From positions 124,001 to 188,000 of the forward strand of contig NZ_QGDO01000003.1 of the NCBI RefSeq assembly GCF_003149185.1: a DNA stretch of 64,000 nucleotides, written 5' to 3'. Below are positions 53,273-62,100 of the stretch, one piece after another; position 1 is the first letter of the stretch, and every line of letters starts with the position of its first letter. Under the pieces are notes generated by a model that ran no database searches, was not told where the DNA came from, and worked only from the letters and a program-made list of their open reading frames with translations. The stretch is from Sediminitomix flava (GTDB taxonomy: Bacteria > Bacteroidota > Bacteroidia > Cytophagales > Flammeovirgaceae). A program made the translations under genes and the position numbers.

Positions 53273-53840
53273 TCAAGAGCAAAAAATATATATAAAGAAT
53301 ATGGTATGCCCTCGCTGTGTAAAAGCAGTGAGGGATATTTTTTCTAATTTGTCTATACCAACTCTTAGCATTGAATTGGGAGAGGTAGAAATTAATCATG
53401 AATTGACAGAGGATGAAAGATTAAAGCTTTCTGAGAAGCTGAAAGAGGAAGGTTTTGAACTCTTGGAAGATTCTCGAAAGCAATTGATCACTAAAATCAA
53501 AGGAATAATTATCCAGCATATTCATCATTCCGAAGAGGAAATGAAGGAGAATTTCTCAAGTTTATTGGAAAAGGAGTTAGGAAAAGAATACTCTTATTTA
53601 TCTCACCTTTTTAGTTCTTTGGAGGAAACTACCATTGAGAAATATATCATCACTCAGAAAGTTGAGCGTATCAAGGAATTGATTATGTACGGAGAGCTGA
53701 GTATGAGTGAAATTGCTTATCAAATGGGCTATAGTAGTGTTCAGTACCTTTCAGGTCAATTCAAAAAGGTAACAGGACTGACACCTACAGCTTTCAAAAA
53801 ACAATCTAATCAGACACGAAATTCTTTGGATAGTCTTTAG
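53265..53840 (+). CDS. HMA-AraC fusion transcriptional regulator
   Basis: A 191-residue protein starting at the ATG at 53265, which overlaps the WG gene stop by 8 bases (a GTG 6 codons upstream is rejected). Residues 6-70 form a heavy-metal-associated-like fold with metal motif NMVCPRCVKAV (CxxC at about 15-18). A helical linker leads to an AraC-type HTH, about 115-185: VERIKELIMYGELSMSEIAY, then QMGYSSVQYLSGQFKKVTGL with TPTAFKKQ. Such HMA-AraC proteins in Bacteroidota often flank copper or heavy-metal efflux genes, but none is in this window. Possible roles: sensing Cu(I) or another soft metal, and control of the heme/metal genes that follow. Confidence 0.85.
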   Translation: MNNQEQKIYIKNMVCPRCVKAVRDIFSNLSIPTLSIELGEVEINHELTEDERLKLSEKLKEEGFELLEDSRKQLITKIKGIIIQHIHHSEEEMKENFSSLLEKELGKEYSYLSHLFSSLEETTIEKYIITQKVERIKELIMYGELSMSEIAYQMGYSSVQYLSGQFKKVTGLTPTAFKKQSNQTRNSLDSL

Positions 53841-53890
53841 TGTTTGATCAGAATTTACTGTATCATTTTTTATTTACTAAATAGCAACTC

Positions 53891-55042
53891 ATGAACATCA
53901 TGAAAATGCAATCCATTTTTTGTATAATTCTAACTATTACTTCATTCGTTTTTTTACATCATAAAACTGATGCTCAATCTCGTTCAAATTATGAGTTTGA
54001 AATAAAGGAGATTTCCCCATTTCCTGCAGCTGTTCATGGTATGGCAGTTGCAAAAGATAGTACCTTGTATTTTTCAGATACATTTAAAGTCTACGGAAAT
54101 CAAGAAGCAGTATATTCTTTGACTTATCCGTACACAGGAAATATTAAGTTAACAGGGATAAAAGGAGAGGGAGTTAGTGGTTTACTATGGATGGAGGATA
54201 CCCTTTACGTAGCTTTTTTATATGAAAACATGATTAAAAGTTATGACAAAGACTTTAATGAACTTCAAACTTGGGCTGTTACTTCACCTTGGAATTTGAC
54301 TCATAACGGTGAAAATGTTTTTGCGATTACCTATACTGGCTCAATTCTTAAACTAGGAGAGAGTGCTATAGAAGAACTTGTCAAAGACCTAGCACTCCCA
54401 TTTGATATTGTGTATTCAAATAATAATTCATTTTTCGTTTCTGAACAAGTAGGAGTGGGCGTTTCAGGAAGAGTCAAAGAAATATCTCTTGAAGGAGAAG
54501 TAATCCAAACACTTCCTTTTGATTTTAAGAATCCTGAAGGTTTGGCAATAGATGACGATTCAAACATCTATATCAATGATACCGAAGCAGGAGAGATTTA
54601 TCAGTACAGAAAAGAAGATGGAAGTCTAGCGTTAATCACAGATAAGTATGATTTACCAATCTGTATTACTGAAGGTGTAGATGGAAATATCTTGGTGAAT
54701 ACAAATCACAATAATGGTATATTACTGAATATTCAGATTTCTAAAAATAGTATAGAAACTATATTGGGAGGTTTTACTGAGTACAAAAATGGTATGAAAT
54801 TAATTCCTAATCCTAGTAATGGACTTTTCCAGTTTACATTTACATTAGAAAAAACAGATTCTATTTCTATCAATCTTTATGATAACCATGGACGTATAGT
54901 GAAGAAATTAATAAGTCAGCAGTTGATGCAAAGAGGAAATCATGAACTTCAATTTAACCTAGCTGATTTGTCTCAAGGAATCTACCATTTAACATTAATT
55001 GGTCGAGAGTTTAATCATTCCACATCTTTAGTAATCGAATAA
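53891..55042 (+). CDS. Secreted beta-propeller with T9SS sorting domain
   Basis: A 383-residue protein. Signal peptide to about residue 28 (FLHHKTDAQS). Residues 40-290 form a six-bladed-propeller-like repeat of NHL/SMP-30 type (GLAIDDDSNIYINDTEAGEI). The C-terminal 80 residues are a type A sorting domain of the type IX secretion system: LIPNPSNGLFQFTF, SISINLYDNHGRIVKKL, LSQGIYHLTLIG. The protein therefore crosses the outer membrane and is attached or released at the surface. It shares a direction with the HMA-AraC gene 50 bases upstream but has its own terminator, so it lies just outside the heme operon. Function unknown. Confidence 0.8.
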   Translation: MNIMKMQSIFCIILTITSFVFLHHKTDAQSRSNYEFEIKEISPFPAAVHGMAVAKDSTLYFSDTFKVYGNQEAVYSLTYPYTGNIKLTGIKGEGVSGLLWMEDTLYVAFLYENMIKSYDKDFNELQTWAVTSPWNLTHNGENVFAITYTGSILKLGESAIEELVKDLALPFDIVYSNNNSFFVSEQVGVGVSGRVKEISLEGEVIQTLPFDFKNPEGLAIDDDSNIYINDTEAGEIYQYRKEDGSLALITDKYDLPICITEGVDGNILVNTNHNNGILLNIQISKNSIETILGGFTEYKNGMKLIPNPSNGLFQFTFTLEKTDSISINLYDNHGRIVKKLISQQLMQRGNHELQFNLADLSQGIYHLTLIGREFNHSTSLVIE

Positions 55043-55065
55043 AAAGTACTTTTCTTTTTTTATTC

Positions 55066-55110
55066 AAAACCTACATAAGAGTCTTCATTCTTTTATGTAG
55101 GTTTTATTTT
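55066..55110 (+). terminator. Rho-independent terminator of propeller gene
   Basis: A 13-bp stem (55066-55078 with 55093-55105) around a 14-base loop, followed by ATTTTTATTT. It lies 24 bases after the stop and separates the propeller gene from the heme locus. Confidence 0.85.
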
Positions 55111-55171
55111 TATTTAAAAATTAAATGCGACACTGTTGCATATAATAAATAATCATTGTTACTTTACCAGT

Positions 55172-55486
55172 GTGAAAAGTGTAGCAAACATAGGAGTGAA
55201 GTTCTTCGTAGGGTTTTATATAGCCTTACCTTTCCTGTATATGTTACATGCCTTAGAACATCGTCATTTGCACCATGATGATGTCTCTCTTGAATTAGTT
55301 TTAGATCACAAAGACACAGACTGTGATCTTTGTGATCTTTTTTTCACGCGTGAATCAGGTATTGGTTCTCAAATTTTGAACATTATTGACGTCCTAGGTT
55401 GGGAGTCATTTGTTAATATTCATCGTATTTTTTTAAACAAGGGAGTATTCGTATTCAACCATTTACGAGGACCTCCCTTTGTTTAA
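55172..55486 (+). CDS. Small His/Cys-rich membrane protein upstream of the TonB receptor
   Basis: About 104 residues from a GTG at 55172. No ATG is available: TTG 55136 and GTG 55199 are alternatives, so the start is uncertain. One membrane helix (FFVGFYIALPFLYMLHALEH) leads into a histidine cluster EHRHLHHDD and a cysteine pair in TDCDLCDLFF. The tail ends LRGPPFV. Short proteins with a His cluster, CxxC and a final R(A/G)PP occur upstream of TonB receptors in Bacteroidota and are DUF2946-like. The His/Cys groups could bind heme iron or copper; that is inference. It precedes the receptor gene by 126 bases. Confidence 0.6.
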   Translation: MKSVANIGVKFFVGFYIALPFLYMLHALEHRHLHHDDVSLELVLDHKDTDCDLCDLFFTRESGIGSQILNIIDVLGWESFVNIHRIFLNKGVFVFNHLRGPPFV

Positions 55487-55612
55487 ATACTTCAGTATTG
55501 AATGGATTTTCGATAAGTACATGACAATAAATTACTATCTCATAATTAAATAAATTATCTGTTTAACAGCTAGAAAACAGACTAGGACCTGCTATCCTAT
55601 ATTTTAATAAGG

Positions 55613-57949
55613 ATGAATACGAACAAATTAGTGGAATCTTATAGTTATAAGGTTCTGTTGGGCTTATGCGTGCTTTTCAGTGTCGCAATACAATCGCTAT
55701 ATGCCCAAGAACAGCAAACTAAAATCAGAGTAATCTCTACTGAAGATCAACTCCCTTTAGTAGGTGCGACAATTGTAACTGAAAATGCAAAGGGGAAAGG
55801 GTGGATTACAGATTTGAATGGTGAAGTAGTCATTGATATTCAAGAGAAAACTTTATTGATGATTTCATATCTAGGTCATCAGAGTATAAAAAAATGGGCG
55901 ACTCCTTTTAAAACCCTAACGGTAAAACTAGAAGAGAACTTGAGTGACCTTGATGAGGTAGTTGTTACAGGAGCTTTCATTCCTACAACAGCTAGTAAGT
56001 CGTTATATCAAGTTAAAAAAATAGATTCAGATATCATTGAAGGGAAAGCAGCAGTAAATCTGAGCGATCTTTTACAAGGAGAATTGAATTTGAAAACCAT
56101 TCAAGACGATGTACTGGGTACCCGAATTGTAATGCAAGGAATCTCTGGTCCTAATGTCAAAATGTTGATAGATGGAGTTCCTTTGGTTAATGGTGAAGGT
56201 GGAGAGTTTGACTTGAGTCAACTCAATTTGAATAGTGTTGAAAGAGTTGAAATTGTGGAAGGACCTTTGTCTGTGCAATACGGGACAAATGCTTTAGCTG
56301 GAACTATCAATATTATCTCTAAAAGTTATGAGAGTGAGGAGTATTTAGTAGCAAGTAATGCATATGTTGAAAGTGTTGGTCAATACAATGTAGATTTATC
56401 TTTGGCTAAAGGTTGGGAGAATTTTTCTGTAAGTGTAAATGGAGCCAGGAATCAGTTTAATGGATTTTCTTCTACAGGTGAGCGAAAACAAAACTGGAAT
56501 CCTCGCACACAGTATATTACGGATATAAAGCTCAAAGCAAGATTGAAAAGGCTCAATATTACAGGTACTTACGGTCAGCTTTGGGAAAATGCAATAGGTC
56601 AAGGGAATGCGACTACTGCCTTCAATCAGCATACGAGTAAACTCTCAGAAATTGCAAGTGATAGCTATTACAATACGCAAAGGGTAAATGCTTCTTTGAC
56701 GCTTGATGGAGCAATAACAGACAAGCAATACATCAATATTGTGAATGGAATATCTACCTACACAAGAGGATCGACTAGATATATTCAAGATGTAATTGAT
56801 GATATGAAGTGGAAAAGTTCTAGACCAAGTGATCATGACACAACAACTTATTCGACGATCACATCAAGAGGAACTTATGTAATCGGAGATAATCAGAATG
56901 ACGAAGGCGTTTTTCTGACAATGGGTTATGAGGTCAATATGAACCAAGCAGAAGGGGGGAGAATCAGTGAGAATGCAGAAAGTCATCTCAATGAATATGG
57001 ATTGTTTTCAGCAATAGAAATTCCTATTGGTGAACATTTTAAAGTACAGCCTGCATTGAGGTTTATCCATAGTGATGGTTACGATACGAAGAAAATCAAC
57101 TTCCTAAATGCAAATCTACCAATTCTACCATCATTGAATTTGATGTATGATTTTAATAAAAATCTAAAGGTACGTTTTGCATATGGAATGGGCTACCGTA
57201 CTCCATCGGTTCGAGAACGTTATTATGAGTTTATAGATGCCAATCATTATATCGTAGGAAATACAGATTTATCGCCAGAATTGGGAAGTAATTTTAATAC
57301 TTCACTGACTTGGACCAAAAAGATTTCTTCTTTAAAGCTAAGCTTAACACCTACTGTTTTCTTCTCGAAGATTGACAACAAAATAGAATTAGTACAGATT
57401 CTTGACCGGAATACTCTTCCAGAAGAAGTGCCTAAAAGTGTACCTGTTGCAAGGGTTTATGAGAATATCCCAAACTTTAAATCTTACGGTTTCAATCTAG
57501 CAGCTTCATTGAATTGGAGAAAAAGGTTAGAGTTGAATCCTGGAGTAAGTCTTTTAGCGCGTTCCGGGAGTGAAGCAGATGATAATTTCTATCAGAGTTA
57601 TGAAGCCAACTTGAACGGAAGCTACAATTGGCACGAAAAAAATATAAGATTCAACATTTTCTATAAATACAATGGTAAAATGTCTGAGTTCTCTAAAAAT
57701 GAAGATGGTAGTATAGGTGTCCTCACTTTGGACGACTACAACACTATGGATTTTACCATTTCAAAACTCTTCTTAAAGCAAAATATTACGCTAACAGCTG
57801 GAGCTAAAAACTTATTTGATATCACCGATATCGGCTTGGATGGAGATGGGAGTAAAGGTTTAGTTCTTCAGACAGGACGAGAGGCTTTTTATCCTATTAG
57901 CTGGGGACGTAGCTTTTTTATAAAAATTAATTATACGATTTCAAACTAG
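55613..57949 (+). CDS. TonB-dependent heme receptor (HmuR-like)
   Basis: A 778-residue outer-membrane receptor. Signal peptide to about residue 31. A carboxypeptidase-regulatory-like domain lies about 35-112 (LPLVGATIVTENAKGKGWIT). The plug starts at LDEVVVTGAF (about 120) and runs to about 235, with IVEGPLSVQYGTNALAGTIN. The rest is a 22-strand barrel ending FFIKINYTISN, with an aromatic residue near the end typical of barrel closing. Heme specificity is inferred from the neighbours, a HmuY-like lipoprotein (9 bases downstream) and a CobN/HmuS-like chelatase. In the barrel, NPNL-type heme motifs are not obvious. It would import heme or a heme-derived porphyrin into the periplasm with TonB energy. 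Confidence 0.85.
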   Translation: MNTNKLVESYSYKVLLGLCVLFSVAIQSLYAQEQQTKIRVISTEDQLPLVGATIVTENAKGKGWITDLNGEVVIDIQEKTLLMISYLGHQSIKKWATPFKTLTVKLEENLSDLDEVVVTGAFIPTTASKSLYQVKKIDSDIIEGKAAVNLSDLLQGELNLKTIQDDVLGTRIVMQGISGPNVKMLIDGVPLVNGEGGEFDLSQLNLNSVERVEIVEGPLSVQYGTNALAGTINIISKSYESEEYLVASNAYVESVGQYNVDLSLAKGWENFSVSVNGARNQFNGFSSTGERKQNWNPRTQYITDIKLKARLKRLNITGTYGQLWENAIGQGNATTAFNQHTSKLSEIASDSYYNTQRVNASLTLDGAITDKQYINIVNGISTYTRGSTRYIQDVIDDMKWKSSRPSDHDTTTYSTITSRGTYVIGDNQNDEGVFLTMGYEVNMNQAEGGRISENAESHLNEYGLFSAIEIPIGEHFKVQPALRFIHSDGYDTKKINFLNANLPILPSLNLMYDFNKNLKVRFAYGMGYRTPSVRERYYEFIDANHYIVGNTDLSPELGSNFNTSLTWTKKISSLKLSLTPTVFFSKIDNKIELVQILDRNTLPEEVPKSVPVARVYENIPNFKSYGFNLAASLNWRKRLELNPGVSLLARSGSEADDNFYQSYEANLNGSYNWHEKNIRFNIFYKYNGKMSEFSKNEDGSIGVLTLDDYNTMDFTISKLFLKQNITLTAGAKNLFDITDIGLDGDGSKGLVLQTGREAFYPISWGRSFFIKINYTISN

Positions 57950-57958
57950 ATTAGAAAG

Positions 57959-59041
57959 ATGAACATTCAAAAATTTTCTTTAATCGCTTTATTATTTTCA
58001 GCTCTTTTTTTGACAAGCTGTGAGGATGAAGATACGAATACAAACCCTGACAATCCACCATTACTAGGTTCTACTTTAACCGCTGAAATGGGGAGTAATC
58101 TTGCATACCAAGTTTATGTAGACCTAAGTACAGGTGAAATGACAAAAGTTGCTACAAACTCATGGGATTTAGCTATCGAAAACTCAAATAAAAGAATTCG
58201 TACAAATACAGCTAAAAAAGTAAGTGCAGCTACTCCTGTAGAAGATAGTTTTGTAGATGTTTCTTCTGATGAAGGCTTACAGTATTTCTATGATGCAGAA
58301 GATGGAGATTTAGATAAAACAGCCTTAGCTGGTTGGGAAGAGAGCCGTCCTTACATCTTGGATTTAGGAATTGATGAAAATGGAAATGCTTTAGGTAAAA
58401 TCAAATTTGAGATCGCTGCGGTTAATGATACACAAGTGACAATCAAGTTTGCTAGCCTAGATGGTTCAGATGAACAAGAAACAACTTTTGATTTAGATAC
58501 AGATAAAGACTTTACATACTTTTCATTCATAAATAATAAGTCAGTAAGTGTTGCTCCTAAGAATTGGGATATTATGCTTTCTGCAGTAACAGTAAGAACA
58601 GGAGCTCCTTGTGCCGCTATGGGACCAGCAGCAGTTCCTGGTATAAACTGTGATATTTACAGATTGACTGCTTCTACAGTTAGTAATAATTATGCAGGTG
58701 TATCTGTTGCTAAAGATGATCCTTACGCTCACTTGGAAGTAAATGATGACCCTGAGTCAGAGCGTAATCAGTACGGAATTGAGGAAAGTAACTATGATGA
58801 TTTAGTACTAGCAGATTACGATAAACTTTCACCAAGTTCTGCAGCAAATGCAATTGGTCGTTCATGGTTGTACATTTTGGCTCCACACAGCAGTGGAATT
58901 TTTAAAGTATATGACTTTGTAACGTATTTGGTGAAAGATGTAGATGGAAATCATTACAAACTCCGTTTCCTTGCTTATAAAGGTGGAGGTAATGCAGAAA
59001 ATGGTTATCCAACATTCGAATACTCATCGCTTGAGGATTAA
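57959..59041 (+). CDS. HmuY-family heme-binding lipoprotein
   Basis: A 360-residue lipoprotein with lipobox FLTSC (Cys20). The mature part starts with an acidic linker. The HmuY fold has characteristic segments NSWDLAIENSNKRIRTNT near the N-terminus, NWDIMLSAVTVRTG in the middle and, at the end, IGRSWLYILAP, VYDFVTYLVKDVDGNHYKLR and YPTFEYSSLED. P. gingivalis HmuY captures heme outside the cell and passes it to HmuR. There, two histidines coordinate heme iron; matching residues here cannot be fixed without alignment. Longer than HmuY (about 216), by extra sequence after the signal and in the middle. Two cysteines (GAPCAAM and GINCDIY) lie in an inserted loop. Cotranscribed with the receptor. 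Confidence 0.82.
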   Translation: MNIQKFSLIALLFSALFLTSCEDEDTNTNPDNPPLLGSTLTAEMGSNLAYQVYVDLSTGEMTKVATNSWDLAIENSNKRIRTNTAKKVSAATPVEDSFVDVSSDEGLQYFYDAEDGDLDKTALAGWEESRPYILDLGIDENGNALGKIKFEIAAVNDTQVTIKFASLDGSDEQETTFDLDTDKDFTYFSFINNKSVSVAPKNWDIMLSAVTVRTGAPCAAMGPAAVPGINCDIYRLTASTVSNNYAGVSVAKDDPYAHLEVNDDPESERNQYGIEESNYDDLVLADYDKLSPSSAANAIGRSWLYILAPHSSGIFKVYDFVTYLVKDVDGNHYKLRFLAYKGGGNAENGYPTFEYSSLED

Positions 59042-59115
59042 ACTACAACAAACATATTTCAGTTCACTGCAAGGGTGGAGTTAATACTCCATCCTTTCTA
59101 AGTTTCTCTCTATTT

Positions 59116-62100
59116 ATGAAATCAAAATTCTCGATCTGGAAAAAATTGGGCATAGGAGCATTTCTGATCATACTTATCGGATTTGCTTATTTTTATTATG
59201 CCAAAAATGTAAGTCCTACCAAAGTTGCTTTCATCAACTATCAAGGTTTTCAACTTTCAAGAATCAATAAATCGAACACTAATTCATGGATTCAGATCGA
59301 TGAATTGAAACTCGATGAATTAGACAAAGCAAGAGATTACAAAGCTATTTTTCTTTTCGGAAGAGGCTTCCAGATGTCTCCCGAAGAAAAGCAACAACTC
59401 GAAAATGCGGGTTATAGTGGTGTGCATCTTTTTATGGAAGCTGCTACAAATCCAAATGTAGATGTGACCAATTTGAAAGGTTCTCATCTAGATATGATTA
59501 CGGACTATTTCAAATTTGGAGGTACGCAAAACTACAATAGTATGCTTACCTATGTTCGTCAAAATTTGGACGGTAAAAAATGGTTTATAGAAACGCCAAA
59601 AGCACCTCAGCCAATTCCAAATGATGTATTTATTCATTTGGATGAAGATAAACTCTTCACAGAATTTCCTGCCTACGATACTTACCTAAAAGAAAATGGT
59701 TTTCACAAAGAGGGACAGCCAAAAGTGGCTCTGATCACTTCTGTACCCGGGCCATTTAATGCCAACAGAGATCATATTGATGATTTGATCGGAATGTTGG
59801 AACAAAGAAATTTAAATGTGTATACGATCAGTGCCGCCACAAAACGATTAGAGTTTTTGAAAGCGGTTGATCCCGATTTAGTGATCTTGATGCCTCATGG
59901 AAGACTCACACTTGGGCAATCAGAAGAGGCAATTGCTTGGCTGAAAGAGAAAAATATACCGATGCTTAGTCCATTGAGTGTATTCCAAGAATATGAAAAA
60001 TGGGTAGATGATCCACAAGGTTTTGATGGCTCATTACTTTCGATGAGTGTGGTACTTCCAGAGCTAGATGGTGGAATTAATCCTTATGCAATCATTGCTC
60101 AATACAAAGATGAAAACGGTTATCTGAGCTTTCAAGTTGTTCCAGAACGATTACAAAAGTTTGGTGATATGGTGGAAGATTTTCTTCTGCTGAAAAAGAA
60201 AGAAAACAAGGAAAAAAAAGTAGCGATTTATTATTTCAAAGGTCCTGGTTTGAATTCGATGGTAGCCGCAAACATGGAAGTAGTTCCTTCACTTTTTAAT
60301 ACGCTTAAAGAGTTGAAAGCAAATGGCTACAAAGTTGACAATTTGCCCAATTCTTCTGATGAACTTTGGGAAATGATCAAAAAGCAAGGGGCGGTTTTAG
60401 GACCCTACGCCAAAGGTGCTTTTGATACGTATTTGAAAGAAGGAAATCCTGCTCTTGTCGATACAGATACGTATGAATCTTGGGTAGAAAAAGATCTCAA
60501 ATCAGAAAGTTATCAAGCTGTAGTAGAAAAATATGGAAAAGCACCAGGTGAGTATTTATCAACTTCTGAAGGGGATAAAGACTATTTAGCTGTTGCCCGA
60601 TTGGAATTTGGAAATGTAGCCCTTTTACCTCAACCTTTATCTGGAGTTGGGAAAGATACCTTCAAGTTGGTACACGGAGCTAAAGTAGCACCTCCACATC
60701 CTTACATTGCTTCCTATTTATGGACAAGAAATGAATTTAAAGCAGATGCTATTATTCATTTAGGAACTCATGGAAGTTTAGAATTTACTCCGGGTAAGCA
60801 AGTCGCACTTTCGGGATACGATTGGACAGATGCATTGATTGGTACAACGCCACATTTTTATATTTACACAATCAGTAATGTAGGCGAAGGAATCATCGCA
60901 AAGCGAAGAAGTTATGCAACCACTTTAAGTTATCTGACTCCTCCATTTATGGAATCAGAATTGACAGGGGATTTGAAAAAATTGAGCGATCAATTAAATA
61001 CTTTTTCTCTGACAAAAGGCGCTGTAAAAGAGGAATACAAAAAAGGGATTACAAAACTAGCTCAGAAGCTAGAATTGCATAAAGATTTAGCACTTGACAG
61101 TGTCAATACTTTTTCTGAGGATGAACTGTTCAAACTTTCGAATTATGTAGAGGAAGTCAGAAATTCTAAAGTAACAGGTGGATTGTACACACTTGGTAAT
61201 GCTTACAATCAAGATCAGAAGAAAAATACGGTCTTGTTAATGGCTTTAGATCCGATAGCATATAGTTTGGCAACATTGGATAAAATAGAAGGAAAAGTAA
61301 GTCAAAAACAATTGGATGATGCGCTTTTCTTTGATAGACAATACAGACAAAAAGCTAAAAAATTGATTGAAAAAGTTCTTTATCAAGGGCAGAATTCTAC
61401 ACAAGTTTTAGAGCAGTATATATCTAAAAGTGATTTAGAAAAAGCTAAGGCATGGGTGTTGAAAAACAAAGGAATGTCTGATGCAGAAATCATTAAAGGA
61501 TTTATCGGAATGGGGACAAAGTCTGCGAAGAAAAAACATCCTCATGCGGCTAAAAAGAAGTCAAATCAAGTAGGTCAGAAGGAAATTGACGAATTGAAAC
61601 GCTTAGTGATTGCGATTTCTCCATACCCAGAACGTAAAGATTTTATTCTCAATCTGAAATCTGATAAACAGTTCAAACAAAGCTCTGGAATTCTTGACCC
61701 TCAAACTTTAGAAAAAGCGAAGAAGATTGCGAAAGCAATTCCTGCTATGGCTAAAGCAATTGAAATAGGACAACAAGAAGATGTGTTCCGACTGCTCAAA
61801 ATGATGCAAAAAGAACCTTTGCGTCAGATGACTTTCAAATTGATGGAAGATGAGAGTTTAGCAGAGCAAGTAGCACAAGAGAAAATCAAAAAAGAAGAGG
61901 AGTTACTCGCCCAATTTTCAGATGCTAAAAATGTACGTACGCTTCAGTATGTAAGTCCAAGAACAAAGCTTCCTTTTGAGCAAAAAGAAGTACTCATGGC
62001 ACTTCCTAAAACGCTTAAGATGTATCAAAAGAATTGGGATTTTATTATTGAAAAGAATTCGGAAGCACTTTCAGTATATACTTCTAAAGAAGGATTTAAA

